Assembly: GCF_014199615.1 (NCBI RefSeq)
Contig: NZ_JACHOB010000001.1
Coordinates: 620,001-684,000, forward strand
Direction: 5' to 3'
Length of the DNA stretch: 64,000 bases
Source: Parvularcula dongshanensis
GTDB taxonomy: Bacteria > Pseudomonadota > Alphaproteobacteria > Caulobacterales > Parvularculaceae
Position numbers and translations under genes: made by a program. The notes under the pieces were generated by a model. It had not been told where the DNA came from, did not search any database, and saw only the letters and a list, made by a program, of their open reading frames with translations. The stretch's first letter is position 1, and the number at the start of each line of letters is the position of its first letter. Below are positions 8,078 through 17,752 of this stretch, one piece after another.

Positions 8078-8745
8078 GCGGCGGCCAGCCTGAGCGTACG
8101 GGCGTGAGGGGGGGAGTCGCCTTCATGGGTCGCCATCACGGCGAGGCCACCGCGCGCCCTGTGGGCCTGCACGGTCCGCCAGAGGAGGTCCCGGCCCTCA
8201 TCGTCGAGGCCCGAGAGCGGCTCGTCGAGGAGCCAGAGCGCCCGAGGGCTGAGGAGCAGCCTCGCGAGGCCCAAGCGCCGCCGCTGGCCGGTGGAAAGGC
8301 GCCCGACAGCCGTTTGCGCCGCCGAAACGAGGCCGACGCGGGCGAGCACGTCGCCCGCGTCGGCCCGGTACAGACCGGCCCAGAAGGAGACGGTCTCCTG
8401 AGCAGAGAGGCGGTCCGCGAGCCCCTCGCCGGGAGCGAGAAGGTGGACGTCGCAAGCGCGGACTTCGCTCGGGTCGGCGGCGCCGCCCGCGCGCGCGAAG
8501 CCGATCCTTCCGTCGCAGCGCGCGAGGCCCGCGACCGCGCGCAGGACCGAGGTCTTGCCCGAGCCGTTGGGTCCGCGAAGCAGAAGCGCCTCTCCGGGGC
8601 CGAGGGTGAAGGTGATGCCCTCCGCCACGACCCGCCCCGCCCGCAGGGGCGCGACGTCGTCGCAGGTCAAGGAGAGGTCGTAGGTCAAGGCAGGGGCGTC
8701 GGGCGGCTCGGGGGCGGTGATAGGGAAGCCGGGGCGGGCGGCCAA
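8074..8745 (-). CDS. ccmA: Cytochrome c biogenesis ATP-binding protein CcmA
   Basis: CcmA is the ATPase of the CcmAB complex. The protein shows Walker A GPNGSGKT, the signature [14 protein letters not shown], Walker [14 protein letters not shown] and the switch histidine in MATHEG. About 223 residues is near the family length when read from the TTG at 8745, which has GGAGGG five bases upstream. A GTG at 8775 is the alternative. The frame stays open to 8868, but that would run into the acnA start, so it is rejected. The start remains uncertain because neither candidate matches the usual N-terminus closely. The region between here and 8871 must hold divergent promoters for ccmA and acnA. Confidence 0.9.
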   Translation of the reverse strand: MAARPGFPITAPEPPDAPALTYDLSLTCDDVAPLRAGRVVAEGITFTLGPGEALLLRGPNGSGKTSVLRAVAGLARCDGRIGFARAGGAADPSEVRACDVHLLAPGEGLADRLSAQETVSFWAGLYRADAGDVLARVGLVSAAQTAVGRLSTGQRRRLGLARLLLSPRALWLLDEPLSGLDDEGRDLLWRTVQAHRARGGLAVMATHEGDSPPHARTLRLAAA

Positions 8746-8870
8746 CCGCCCTCCTACCCGCCGGCGCGCAGTCACGCCCGCGCGTGACCCGCCTTGCCGC
8801 GTTGCACCCTCGCTGCCCCTCCCGCATAAGGCGCGGGAGAGAAGACCATTCCTACCGTCGGAGCGCATTT

Positions 8871-11558
8871 ATGACCCCGGGACACGACAGCCTGAAGACC
8901 AAACGGACGCTGGAGGCGGGGGGCAAGAGCTACGCCTATTACAGCCTGAAGGCGGCGAAGGACGCCGTCGGCGACGTCTCCAAGCTGCCGGTCTCGCTGA
9001 AGTACCTGCTCGAGAACCTGCTGCGCTACGAGGACGGCCGTTCGGTCGACACCTCGATGATTGAGGCCTTCGGCACCTGGCTCAAGAACAAGGGCAAGAA
9101 CCCCGTCGAGATCGCCTACCGCCCGGCGCGCGTCCTGATGCAGGACTTCACGGGCGTTCCGGCCGTGGTCGACCTCGCCGCGATGCGCGACGCGATGGCC
9201 GCGCTCGGCCAGGACCCGAAGAAGATCAACCCGCTGGCCCCCGTGGACCTCGTCATCGACCACTCGGTCATGGTCGACTACTTCGGCACGCCCCAGGCCT
9301 TCGAGCGCAACGTCGAGCGCGAGTACGAGCGCAACAAGGAGCGCTACCAGTTCCTCAAATGGGGCCAGGGCGCCTTCGACAACTTCCGCGTCGTCCCCCC
9401 GGGGACCGGCATCTGCCACCAGGTGAACCTCGAATATCTGGGTCAGACCGTCTGGACCGCCGAGAGCGGCGGCGAGACCTTCGCCTATCCCGACACGCTG
9501 GTCGGCACGGACAGCCACACGACCATGGTCAACGGCCTCGCGATCCTCGGCTGGGGCGTCGGCGGGATCGAGGCGGAGGCGGCCATGCTCGGCCAGCCGG
9601 TCTCGATGCTGATCCCGGAAGTCGTCGGCTTCAAGATCGACGGCCGGATGCCGGAGGGTGCGACCGCGACCGACCTCGTCCTCACCGTCACGCAGATGCT
9701 TCGCGAGAAGGGCGTCGTCGGCAAGTTCGTCGAGTTCTACGGCCCGGGCGTCGCCAACATGACGCTCGAGGACCGCGCGACGATCGGCAACATGTCGCCT
9801 GAGTTCGGCTCGACCTGCGCCTTCTTCCCGATCGATGAGGAGACGCTGCGCTACCTCCGCGCGACGGGCCGCGAGGAGGAGCGCGTGCAGCTCGTCGAGG
9901 CCTATGCCCGCGAGCAGGGCCTGTGGCGCTACGACCAACCCGAGAACACGGTCGAGCCGGTCTTCACCGACACGCTGCACCTCGACCTTAGCACGGTCGT
10001 CCCCTCGATCGCCGGGCCGAAGCGGCCGCAGGACCGGATCGAGCTGGCCCATGCGCCCGGCGGTTTCGACCTCGCGCTCGACAAGGAGTACGGAAAGCTC
10101 GACGAGAAGGGTAAGCAGGTCCCCGTCGCGGGCGCCGACTACACGCTCGGTCACGGCGACGTCGTGATCGCGGCGATCACGTCGTGCACGAACACGTCGA
10201 ACCCCTCGATCCTGATGGCGGCGGGCCTCGTCGCGAGGAAGGCGCGGGCGCTCGGCCTCAAGAGCCAGCCTTGGGTGAAGACCTCGCTCGCGCCGGGCAG
10301 CCAGGTCGTGACCGACTACCTCGAGAAGTCGGGCCTCCAAGACGATTTGGATGCGATGGGCTTCAACCTCGTCGGCTATGGCTGCACGACCTGCATCGGC
10401 AACTCCGGGCCGCTGCCCGATCCGATCCACGACGCGATCGAACAGAACGACCTCGCCGTCGCCTCGGTCCTGTCCGGCAACCGGAACTTCGAAGGCCGGA
10501 TCAGCCAGGACGTGCGCGCGAACTTCCTCGCCTCCCCGCCGCTCGTCGTCGCCTACGCGATCGCGGGCTCGATGGACGTCAACCTGACCAAGGACCCGAT
10601 CGCGCAGACCCCGGACGGCAAGGACGTCTACCTCAAGGACATCTGGCCCACCTCTCACGAGATCGCCGAGATGGTCCGCGCGAACGTGACGCCCGAGATG
10701 TTCGCCGAGCGCTACGCCGAGGTCTTCAAGGGCGACGAGCGCTGGCAGGGCATCGAGACGTCCGGCGGCGAGACCTACGCCTGGCCGTCCTCGACCTACA
10801 TCGCGAACCCACCCTACTTCCACGAGATGGACGCGCGGCCGGCCGACCCCGAGCCGATCGAAGGCGCGCGGGTCCTCGCGCTCCTCGGCGACATGATCAC
10901 GACCGACCACATCTCGCCCGCCGGCGCGATCAAGGAGGACAGCCCGGCGGGCGCCTACCTCGAGAGCCATCAGGTCGAGCCACGGGAGTTCAACTCCTAC
11001 GGCTCGCGCCGGGGCAACCACGAAGTGATGATGCGGGGGACGTTCGCGAACATCCGTATCAAGAACCTCATGGTGCCGGGCACGGAGGGCGGCCTGACCA
11101 AGTACGTGCCGACCGACACGGTGATGCCGATCTACGACGCGGCGATGAAGTACCGCTCGGACGGCACGCCGCTCGTCGTCTTCGGCGGCGAGCTCTACGG
11201 CTCGGGCTCCTCGCGCGACTGGGCGGCGAAGGGGACGATCCTCCTCGGCGTGAAGGCCGTGATCGCCAACAGCTTCGAGCGCATTCACCGCTCGAACCTG
11301 ATCGGCATGGGCGTTCTGCCGCTCGAGTTCTGCGAGGGCGACAGCTGGAAGTCGCTCGGCCTCGACGGGACGGAGCAGGTGACGATCCACGGGGTCGAAA
11401 GCCTCGTGCCCGGACAGAACATGAAGGTGACGATCACGGGGGCGGACGGCGCCTCCCAGGACGTCACCGTCAAGGCACGGATCGATACGCAGGACGAGCT
11501 CGACTACTTCCGCAATGGCGGGATCCTGCAATACGTCATCCGCAAGCTCGCGGCGTAA
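8871..11558 (+). CDS. acnA: Aconitate hydratase A
   Basis: This 895-residue aconitase of the AcnA/IRP type interconverts citrate and isocitrate in the TCA cycle. The three [4Fe-4S] ligands are C439 ([10 protein letters not shown]), C505 and C508 ([13 protein letters not shown]). Substrate-binding segments such as [20 protein letters not shown] and [13 protein letters not shown] are intact. The ATG at 8871 is preceded by GGAG about seven bases upstream, and the first residues ([14 protein letters not shown]) match the usual AcnA beginning. A 919-residue frame runs antisense through the gene, but it is a GC-rich shadow. Confidence 0.98.
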   Translation: MTPGHDSLKTKRTLEAGGKSYAYYSLKAAKDAVGDVSKLPVSLKYLLENLLRYEDGRSVDTSMIEAFGTWLKNKGKNPVEIAYRPARVLMQDFTGVPAVVDLAAMRDAMAALGQDPKKINPLAPVDLVIDHSVMVDYFGTPQAFERNVEREYERNKERYQFLKWGQGAFDNFRVVPPGTGICHQVNLEYLGQTVWTAESGGETFAYPDTLVGTDSHTTMVNGLAILGWGVGGIEAEAAMLGQPVSMLIPEVVGFKIDGRMPEGATATDLVLTVTQMLREKGVVGKFVEFYGPGVANMTLEDRATIGNMSPEFGSTCAFFPIDEETLRYLRATGREEERVQLVEAYAREQGLWRYDQPENTVEPVFTDTLHLDLSTVVPSIAGPKRPQDRIELAHAPGGFDLALDKEYGKLDEKGKQVPVAGADYTLGHGDVVIAAITSCTNTSNPSILMAAGLVARKARALGLKSQPWVKTSLAPGSQVVTDYLEKSGLQDDLDAMGFNLVGYGCTTCIGNSGPLPDPIHDAIEQNDLAVASVLSGNRNFEGRISQDVRANFLASPPLVVAYAIAGSMDVNLTKDPIAQTPDGKDVYLKDIWPTSHEIAEMVRANVTPEMFAERYAEVFKGDERWQGIETSGGETYAWPSSTYIANPPYFHEMDARPADPEPIEGARVLALLGDMITTDHISPAGAIKEDSPAGAYLESHQVEPREFNSYGSRRGNHEVMMRGTFANIRIKNLMVPGTEGGLTKYVPTDTVMPIYDAAMKYRSDGTPLVVFGGELYGSGSSRDWAAKGTILLGVKAVIANSFERIHRSNLIGMGVLPLEFCEGDSWKSLGLDGTEQVTIHGVESLVPGQNMKVTITGADGASQDVTVKARIDTQDELDYFRNGGILQYVIRKLAA

Positions 11559-12729
11559 GAGCAGGAGGCTGACGGTTCTGTTCGGCCTCCTCGCAACTCT
11601 CCTCCTCGCAGGCTCGAGCGCGCCCGAGCCTGCGGCGGCGGCGCACGAACCGGACTACGCCGACGAGGCGAACTGGCTCTGCAGGCCAGGGCGGAACGAC
11701 GCCTGCCATACCGACCTCGACGTCACGGAGGTGAAGGCGGACGGCACGCTGACGGTCCGGCCCTTCGCGCCGGCCGACGACCCCGCGCTCGACTGCTTCT
11801 ACGTCTACCCTACGATCTCCGCCGACGACGCGCCCAACAGCGACATGGTCGCGGGCGAGGGCGAAGCGCGCATGGCGGCGCAGCAGTTCGCTCGCTTCGC
11901 CCAGGCCTGCCGCCTCTACGCGCCGATCTACAGGCAGGTGACGCTTCGTTCCTTGCGGGCGGGCCTCATGGGCAGGCCGGGGGGCAGCACGGAACTCGCC
12001 TATCAGGACGTACGCGCCGCGTTCGAGGCCTACCTAGAGAACGACAATCGCGGTCGGCCCTTCGTCCTCTTCGGGCACAGCCAGGGAACGGCGATGTTGA
12101 CCCGACTGATCCAGGAGGACGTCGAAGGCACGCCGCTTCAAGAGCGCATGCTCTCCGCGATCCTCCTCGGTTACAACGTCCTCGTGCCGAAGAACGGCGT
12201 CATGGGGGGCAGCTTCCACAGCGTTCCCTTATGCACCGCGGCGGACGAGACGGGCTGCGTGGTGACCTACGTTTCGTTTCCCGCGAGCACCCCGCCCCCA
12301 CCGGGCGCGGTCTTCGCCTATGCCGGCACGCCCGGCCTGACCGTCGCCTGCGTGAACCCGGCTTCGCTCCTGGGGCGCACGACGCTCGGCGCGATCATTC
12401 CGAAGAATGGCGGCGGCGTCGCGGCGCGCCCGCCTGCGCCTTGGGTCGCGGCCGGCGACGAGATCGCAACGCCTTTCGTCAGCGTGCCGGGCCTGTTGCG
12501 GGGCGACTGCGCGGGAGAAGGCGACAGCGGCTACCTCACCGTGACGACGCTCGCCGATCCGGGCGACCCCCGCTCGGACGACATCGGGGGAGAGGTACTG
12601 GTCTTCAACCGGCCGCTGACCGGCTGGGGCCTTCACCTTCTCGACGTGAACCTCACGCAGGCGGATCTCATCGCGCTGGTGAACCGGCAAGCCGCCGCCT
12701 ACGCGGCACGGCGCGGGGAGGGGGACTGA
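11515..12729 (+). CDS. DUF3089-type secreted alpha/beta hydrolase
   Basis: The protein carries a nucleophile elbow GHSQG (Ser189 counting from the ATG at 11515), preceded by [13 protein letters not shown]3089 hallmarks include [26 protein letters not shown] and [12 protein letters not shown]. Known members are lipase- or esterase-like, and the substrate is unknown. An N-terminal hydrophobic segment, [17 protein letters not shown], looks like a signal peptide, so export is likely. The start is uncertain. The ATG at 11515 overlaps acnA by 44 bases and has no clear ribosome site. An AGGAGG at 11563-11568 instead points to initiation at a CTG codon (11569 or 11578). The gene may be co-transcribed with acnA. 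Confidence 0.75.
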   Translation: MAGSCNTSSASSRRKSRRLTVLFGLLATLLLAGSSAPEPAAAAHEPDYADEANWLCRPGRNDACHTDLDVTEVKADGTLTVRPFAPADDPALDCFYVYPTISADDAPNSDMVAGEGEARMAAQQFARFAQACRLYAPIYRQVTLRSLRAGLMGRPGGSTELAYQDVRAAFEAYLENDNRGRPFVLFGHSQGTAMLTRLIQEDVEGTPLQERMLSAILLGYNVLVPKNGVMGGSFHSVPLCTAADETGCVVTYVSFPASTPPPPGAVFAYAGTPGLTVACVNPASLLGRTTLGAIIPKNGGGVAARPPAPWVAAGDEIATPFVSVPGLLRGDCAGEGDSGYLTVTTLADPGDPRSDDIGGEVLVFNRPLTGWGLHLLDVNLTQADLIALVNRQAAAYAARRGEGD

Positions 12730-12760
12730 GCGCACGGGCGCAAGGGGAGTTCGTGCCGTG

Positions 12761-12775
12761 CTAACCGAACCCTAA
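12761..12775 (+). promoter_or_regulatory. Weak CtrA-like site upstream of the GGDEF gene
   Basis: CTAA-N7-CTAA has the correct spacing but two mismatches from TTAA-N7-TTAA. It lies 42 bases before the ATG at 12818. It would fit cell-cycle control of a cyclic-di-GMP protein, but chance is quite possible. Confidence 0.2.
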
Positions 12776-12817
12776 CGCCTGCAACCTAAGGTCGCCTTCC
12801 CAACCCGGAGGCGACCC

Positions 12818-13864
12818 ATGCTGCCCTTTCCCCTCGTCAGCTTCGACGAGCAGCGGCTCGAAGTCCTGCAGCGCTACCGGCTATTGGCGCCGACCTCCGC
12901 GCCGAACGCTGAGGGGCTCGCCCTTCTCGCCAGGCGAGCGCTGGGGGTCGAGTACGTTTACGCGGCGGTGACGGAGCGTCACAGGCGCCGCTTCGCCTGC
13001 CATGCGGGCGTGCCGGACAGCTGGCTCGATGTGACCGCCTCGTTCTGCGCCCGTGCCAACCTCGCGCAGCGGCCCTTCGTGCTCGAGGACGTGCGCGTAC
13101 AGACCGAGATCGCCGACCACCCCGCCGTGTCCGGACCGCCCGGCATCAGGTTCTTCGCCGGTGCGCCCATGTTCGGCTCGAGCGGCGAGCGGCTCGGCAC
13201 CTTCTGCGTCTTCTCGCCCCGGCCCCAGACGCTGGGCGCGGAGCGGCACGTCCTGCTGGCGCAGTTCGCAGGGCACGCGGCCGAAACGCTGAGCCTTCGC
13301 AGCGCCGCGTCCTACGCCGTGCGCGACCTCGTCGAGGCGGAGCGGGTGAAGCGAGCGTACTACGACCTCGCCATGACGGATGCGCTGACCGGCGCCCTCA
13401 ACCGCCGCGCCTTCTTCGAGGTCGCGCAGCGGGCGCTTACGCGCTGCAGGCGGCACGACCGCCCCTTCGCCGTTGTCATGGTCGACATCGACCACTTCAA
13501 GCGCGTGAACAACGAGCACGGCAACGCGATGGGCGATGCGGTCCTCGCCGCCCTCAGCGACTGCCTTCGCCGTGCGGTACGGGCGGAGGACGCGCTCGGC
13601 CGCCTGGGCGGAGAGGCGTTCGCTCTCATCCTGCCCGAGACGGACCGCGAGGAGGCCGCCCGGACCGCGGACCGCCTGCGCCGGCTCGTCCGCGTCCTGC
13701 CCGTCGGCGAGAACGAGAAGGCCTTCTTCGTGAGTGCGAGCTTCGGCCTCGCCATGGCCGGTCCGGGCGAAGAGCGGATCGAAGACGTGCTCACGGGTGC
13801 GGACCGCGCGCTCTACGAGGCGAAGGCGGCGGGCCGGGACCGGGTCGCCCTCCACGCTGCCTAG
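12818..13864 (+). CDS. GAF-GGDEF signalling protein with altered GGEAF active site
   Basis: The 348-residue protein has an N-terminal GAF domain (about 20-165) and a C-terminal GGDEF domain (about 185-345) joined by a short helix. The GGDEF domain keeps TDALTGALNRR (187-197), the metal-binding aspartates in VDIDHFK (223-229) and a product-inhibition site RAED at 255-258, five residues before the signature. The signature itself is GGEAF (264-268), with Ala where a catalytic Glu is normal, so cyclic-di-GMP synthesis may be weak or lost. No transmembrane segment is seen, so it is probably cytosolic. A GGAGG ribosome site precedes the ATG. Confidence 0.9.
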   Translation: MLPFPLVSFDEQRLEVLQRYRLLAPTSAPNAEGLALLARRALGVEYVYAAVTERHRRRFACHAGVPDSWLDVTASFCARANLAQRPFVLEDVRVQTEIADHPAVSGPPGIRFFAGAPMFGSSGERLGTFCVFSPRPQTLGAERHVLLAQFAGHAAETLSLRSAASYAVRDLVEAERVKRAYYDLAMTDALTGALNRRAFFEVAQRALTRCRRHDRPFAVVMVDIDHFKRVNNEHGNAMGDAVLAALSDCLRRAVRAEDALGRLGGEAFALILPETDREEAARTADRLRRLVRVLPVGENEKAFFVSASFGLAMAGPGEERIEDVLTGADRALYEAKAAGRDRVALHAA

Positions 13865-13914
13865 CTGCGCGTGCGCCCTAGCGGGACCGGCCTTGCGCCC
13901 CTAACTGCCCGGTC

Positions 13915-14223
13915 ATGGCAAGACCCGTCACCGTTACCATCTCTCATGAGCACTCGAAGGAGGAGGCGCGACGCCGCCTCGACGAGGGCATCGGCAAGCT
14001 CACCTCGCAGTTCGGCAGCCTCGCCAAGGTCAAGCATGACTGGCGCGGCGACACGCTCGACTTCAAGGTCCGTGCGATGATGCAGAGCGTGAACGGCAAC
14101 ATCGACGTCTTCGACGACTACGTCCGGATCACGGTCGTCCTGCCGGACCTCCTCGCCGGCATGGCCGAGAAGGTGACGAACAACATCCAGAAGCAGGGTC
14201 AGATCCTGCTCGAGAAGAAGTAG
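13915..14223 (+). CDS. Polyhydroxyalkanoic acid system family protein
   Basis: This 102-residue protein matches the small PHA_gran_rgn-type family. It starts with a beta strand (RPVTVTISHEH), then a helix SKEEARRRLDEGIGKL, a beta hairpin with DWRGDTLDFKVRAMMQ, and a helical end. The family is annotated from association with polyhydroxyalkanoate granules, but in many alphaproteobacteria it stands alone, as here, with no phaC or phasin nearby. It lies 50 bases after the GGDEF gene and may share its transcript. Its stop is only four bases from the convergent zapE stop. Confidence 0.8.
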   Translation: MARPVTVTISHEHSKEEARRRLDEGIGKLTSQFGSLAKVKHDWRGDTLDFKVRAMMQSVNGNIDVFDDYVRITVVLPDLLAGMAEKVTNNIQKQGQILLEKK

Positions 14224-14227
14224 CGCT

Positions 14228-15358
14228 TCAGCCCGCTTCCCTGTGCGCCTCGGCGAGGTAGTCGCGCGACTGCATCTCGTGCAGGCGGCTCGCCGTGCGG
14301 GCGAACTCGAAGCTGCCGTCGCCGGCGGGGTAGAGGTCGTCCGGGGCCGCAGCGGCCGAGACGATCAGCTTGCAGCGGTGCTCGTAAAGCGAGTCGATCA
14401 GCGTGACGAAGCGCTTGGCCTCGTTTCGGCTCTCAGGACCCATGACCGGCACGCCTTCGAGGAGGACCGCCGGGAAGGTTCGCGCCATCTCGAGGTAGTC
14501 GGAGGGGCCGAGCGCCGCGCCGCACAGCGCGTCGAAGCTCTCCCTCATCGCTCCGCGCGCCGCCGTGACGGGCACGTCGCGGCCGTCCACCCGCAGCGTC
14601 TGCCTTCCTTGCGCCGCGCCCGCCGTCAGATCGTGCCAGGCCTCGTCCATCGCCGCGTCGGCCTCGGGTCCGAGCGGGCAGTGATAGACCGGCGAGCGTT
14701 CGAGGCGACCCAGGCGGTAGTCCCGCGCCGCCTCGACGTGGAGCACGCGGGCATGGGCTTTCAGCTCGTCGATGAAGGGCAGGAAGAGCGGCCGGTTCAG
14801 CCCGTCGAGGTAGAGGTCCTCCGGTACTCGGTTCGAGGTCGCAACGATCACCGCGCCCCTGTTCCAGAGCTCGCCGAACAGGCGCGACAGGATCATCGCG
14901 TCGGCGACGTCCGTGACCTGGAACTCGTCGAAGCAGAGGAGGCGGGCCTTGAGGAAGAGCGCCTTCGCCGCGTGCGGAATCGGATCGTCGAGCGACGCCC
15001 GGCGCGCGCGGGCGGGGTGGGCGCGGCGGTCCTTGTCCTCCATCGCCCGCCAGCGCGCGATGAAGCGCTGCGCTTCGCCCATGAAGGCGTGAAAGTGGAC
15101 GCGGCGCTTCTCGTCGTCGGGAACGGGCGCCGTCTCGAAGAAGAGGTCCATGAGCAGGCTCTTGCCCGCCCCGACCCCACCCCAGAGGTAGAGCCCGAGG
15201 GGCGGCTCGCCCGCGAGGAAGGAGAAACGCGGCGGCTCGTATGACGACAGCGCGTCGTGGACGGTCTGGAGCGCTTCGGCCGCCTCGGCCTGCGCCGGGT
15301 CGGGCTGAAGCTTTCCTTGATCGAGAAGCGCCCGGTAGCGGGCGAGGGGGCCTGACAT
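14228..15358 (-). CDS. zapE: Cell division protein ZapE (AFG1-like ATPase)
   Basis: The 376-residue P-loop ATPase shows Walker A GGVGAGKS (60-67), the Walker B segment LLCFDEFQVTD (140-150), and the family-specific VATSNRVPEDLY and FITLIDSLYEHR. ZapE in gamma-proteobacteria joins the division ring at late constriction, while the mitochondrial homologue AFG1 assists protein quality control. It is transcribed toward the PHA-family gene. The divergent threonine dehydratase-like gene starts 46 bases beyond its start. In many alphaproteobacteria it sits near malate dehydrogenase or sdh genes, and the sdh operon here is about 7 kb away. Confidence 0.93.
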   Translation of the reverse strand: MSGPLARYRALLDQGKLQPDPAQAEAAEALQTVHDALSSYEPPRFSFLAGEPPLGLYLWGGVGAGKSLLMDLFFETAPVPDDEKRRVHFHAFMGEAQRFIARWRAMEDKDRRAHPARARRASLDDPIPHAAKALFLKARLLCFDEFQVTDVADAMILSRLFGELWNRGAVIVATSNRVPEDLYLDGLNRPLFLPFIDELKAHARVLHVEAARDYRLGRLERSPVYHCPLGPEADAAMDEAWHDLTAGAAQGRQTLRVDGRDVPVTAARGAMRESFDALCGAALGPSDYLEMARTFPAVLLEGVPVMGPESRNEAKRFVTLIDSLYEHRCKLIVSAAAAPDDLYPAGDGSFEFARTASRLHEMQSRDYLAEAHREAG

Positions 15359-15404
15359 GCGGGCCCCGCTAGCAACGCTCGCGCCCGCCGCCTAGCAGGC
15401 AAGG

Positions 15405-16382
15405 ATGAGCCTCGCCGTCCGCCCCGAAGACATCGACGCCGCCGCCGACCGCATCGCGGGTCACGTCGCCCGCACGCCCCTCCTGCGCTGCCCCCGCCTC
15501 GATGAGCGCGTCGGCGGGACGGTTCTCCTGAAGGCGGAGTGCCTTCAGGTCACGGGCAGCTTCAAGCTGCGCGGCGCGACCAACGCGATCCGAAGCCTGC
15601 CCGAGGGGACGAAGGGCGTCGTCGCCTACTCCTCCGGGAACCATGCCCAGGCGGTCGCGCTCGCCGCGACCAGGGCTGGCTATCCTTCCGTCATCGTCAT
15701 GCCGGCGGACGCGCCGCGCGCGAAGCGGGACCGCACCGCCGCCTACGGCGCCGAGGTGATCCTCTACGATCGGCTGAAGGAGAGCAGGGAGGCGATCGGC
15801 GAGGCGATCTCGGAGGAACGCGGCTTCGCCCTCGTGCCGCCCTTCGACTTCGGCCCCACCATCGCAGGCCAGGGGACGGTCGGACTCGAGGCCGCCGCGC
15901 AGGCCCAGGCGATGGGCTTCGCGCCGGACCAAGCCCTCGTCTGCTGCTCAGGAGGCGGGCTCGCCGCCGGAACAGGCCTCGCTCTCAAGCGGGCCTTCCC
16001 GGACTCCGCGCTCGTCACGGTCGAACCCCAGGGCTTCGACGACACCGCGCGGAGCCTTGCGAGCGGCGAGCGGTGCACGAACGATCCCGGCGCCCGTTCG
16101 ATCTGCGACGCGCTCCTCGTCAACGGGCCGGGCGCGCTGACCCTGCCGATCCTGCGGAGCCTCGATGCTTCTGGGGTCGCCGTCGCGGACGACGAGGCGG
16201 TCGGCGCGGTACGCTACGCGGCCGAGGAGCTGCGCGTCGTCCTAGAGCCCGGCGGCGCGGTCGCGCTCGCTGCCGTGCTGTGCGGACGCGTAGAGACGAA
16301 GGGCAAGGTGACCATCGTCGTCCTGTCCGGCGGGAACACGGACATGGAGACCTTCGCCGCCGCGATGCGGCAGGGTCAGTAA
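15405..16382 (+). CDS. PLP-dependent threonine/serine dehydratase family enzyme
   Basis: The 325-residue fold-type II PLP enzyme has the cofactor lysine K54 in TGSFKLRGATN. It also has the SSGNHAQAVAL substrate loop (about 72-82), a glycine-rich phosphate-binding loop CSGGGLAAG, and a C-terminal VVLSGGN. It has no C-terminal ACT regulatory domain, so it is the short, catabolic or serine-racemase-like type rather than full-length biosynthetic IlvA. The likely reactions are deamination of threonine or serine, or serine racemisation, and sequence alone does not choose between them. Its stop codon region overlaps the convergent efflux gene by seven bases. Confidence 0.87.
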   Translation: MSLAVRPEDIDAAADRIAGHVARTPLLRCPRLDERVGGTVLLKAECLQVTGSFKLRGATNAIRSLPEGTKGVVAYSSGNHAQAVALAATRAGYPSVIVMPADAPRAKRDRTAAYGAEVILYDRLKESREAIGEAISEERGFALVPPFDFGPTIAGQGTVGLEAAAQAQAMGFAPDQALVCCSGGGLAAGTGLALKRAFPDSALVTVEPQGFDDTARSLASGERCTNDPGARSICDALLVNGPGALTLPILRSLDASGVAVADDEAVGAVRYAAEELRVVLEPGGAVALAAVLCGRVETKGKVTIVVLSGGNTDMETFAAAMRQGQ

Positions 16383-17752
16383 CGAACTTCCGCGACCGGA
16401 CCCGAGGAGACGCCGAGGGCGCGGTAGAGGGCGACCGCCGAAAGAGCCAGCTCGGCCTCGGAGTTCACGAAGGCCTCCCGGCTGGAGATCAACTGGCGCT
16501 GAGCGTCGAGCACCTCGATCAGGCTCGCCAGACCCTCCGTGTAGAGCGCCTGAAGCTGAGAGAAGGCCTGCTCGCTGGCGTCCACCGCGATGGCGAGGTC
16601 GGCGCGGCGGTCCTCTGCGCTGCGGATCGAGACGAGGGCGGTCTCGACTTCCCTCAGCGCCGAGAGGAGCGTGCGTTCGTAGGTCAGAAGCGTCGCTTGC
16701 GCGCGCGCCTCGGCCGCCCGCACCTCGGCTCGCCTGCGGCCGAAGTCGAAGAGCGGCACGTCGATGACGGCACTGAGGCTCGCCACCGTCTGCCGCGCGA
16801 GCGCGCCGGGCGTCTCGATGTCGGCGGTGATCCGGCCCGGCAGGCTTAAGGACGGGTAGAGGTCGGAGACCTCCGCGCCGACGAGCGCGGTGGCGCGCAC
16901 CAGGTCCGCCTCCGCCGCGCGCAGGTCCGGGCGGCGGCGCAGCAGCTCCGCCGGCACGCCGGCGTCCGGACCGTCCGCATAGATCGGCACGGGCCCGCCT
17001 TCGAGGGGCACGACGAGCTCTCCCGTCGGCTGGCGTCCGGTCAGGACGGCGAGCGCGTTGTCCGCGTCCGCGCGGGCGGTGACGAGGGGGCCGCGCTGCG
17101 CCCGCGTCTGAGCGAGGTCGGCGAGCGCGCGCTGCACGTCGAGGTCGGCCGCGAGGCCCGCCTCGGCGCGTAGCCGGACGATCTCGAGCGTGCGGTTCTG
17201 AAGATCGAGTGAGGTCTCCAAGAGGGCGAGCCGGGCGTCGATCCGGCGCAGCTCGAGATAGGTCGAAGCGACGCTGGAGGCGGTCAGCCGTCTGAGGTCG
17301 GCGCGGTCGAACTCGGTCGCGGCGAGAAGAGCGCGTGCGGCCTCGAGCTCGCGCCGCCGTCCGCCGAAGAGGTCGGGTACGAAGCTCATGGCGAGGCCGC
17401 CCGCCGCGCTCTCCTGCGTGCCGCCGTCTCCTTCGAGGTCGGTGCTGATCGTGCCGTCGGCGAAGCCGTCGATGGTGGGAAGGAGGTCGGAGCGTTCCGC
17501 CCGGACGAGCGCCGCCGCCTCGGCGAGCCGGGCCTGCGCGATCCTGACGTCGAGATTGTCGCGCAGGGCGTCCTGGATCAGCCCGTCCAAGGTCTCGTCG
17601 CCGAAGCCCAGCCACCAATCGCGCTCCTCGCCGTCGAAGGGGGCGGGCGTCGCGAAGGCGCGCGGCGTCTCGAGCTCGGGCGGCGTCGTGTCCGGCCCGA
17701 CGACGCAGGCGGACAGGCTCGCCGCCAGAAGGATCGAAAGGCTACGCTTCAC
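16376..17752 (-). CDS. RND efflux outer-membrane factor, NodT-type lipoprotein
   Basis: The 458-residue outer-membrane channel is the exit duct of a tripartite pump. A lipobox LSAC puts the lipidated cysteine at residue 16 (MKRSLSILLAASLSACVVGP). Two repeated OEP domains with long helices follow, visible as ERDWWLGFGDETLDGLIQDAL and the paired alanine- and arginine-rich helices near 190-230 and 345-430. The ATG overlaps the stop of the permease gene as ATGA. All three pump genes are therefore translationally chained in the order fusion protein, permease, channel. Confidence 0.93.
   Translation of the reverse strand: MKRSLSILLAASLSACVVGPDTTPPELETPRAFATPAPFDGEERDWWLGFGDETLDGLIQDALRDNLDVRIAQARLAEAAALVRAERSDLLPTIDGFADGTISTDLEGDGGTQESAAGGLAMSFVPDLFGGRRRELEAARALLAATEFDRADLRRLTASSVASTYLELRRIDARLALLETSLDLQNRTLEIVRLRAEAGLAADLDVQRALADLAQTRAQRGPLVTARADADNALAVLTGRQPTGELVVPLEGGPVPIYADGPDAGVPAELLRRRPDLRAAEADLVRATALVGAEVSDLYPSLSLPGRITADIETPGALARQTVASLSAVIDVPLFDFGRRRAEVRAAEARAQATLLTYERTLLSALREVETALVSIRSAEDRRADLAIAVDASEQAFSQLQALYTEGLASLIEVLDAQRQLISSREAFVNSEAELALSAVALYRALGVSSGPVAEVRY

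Noticed and set aside
8772-11531. A 919-residue open frame antisense to acnA
   Set aside because: It is fully inside a well-conserved aconitase gene, and its composition (Arg, Val, Asp, Leu repeats) is typical of an antisense shadow in GC-rich DNA.
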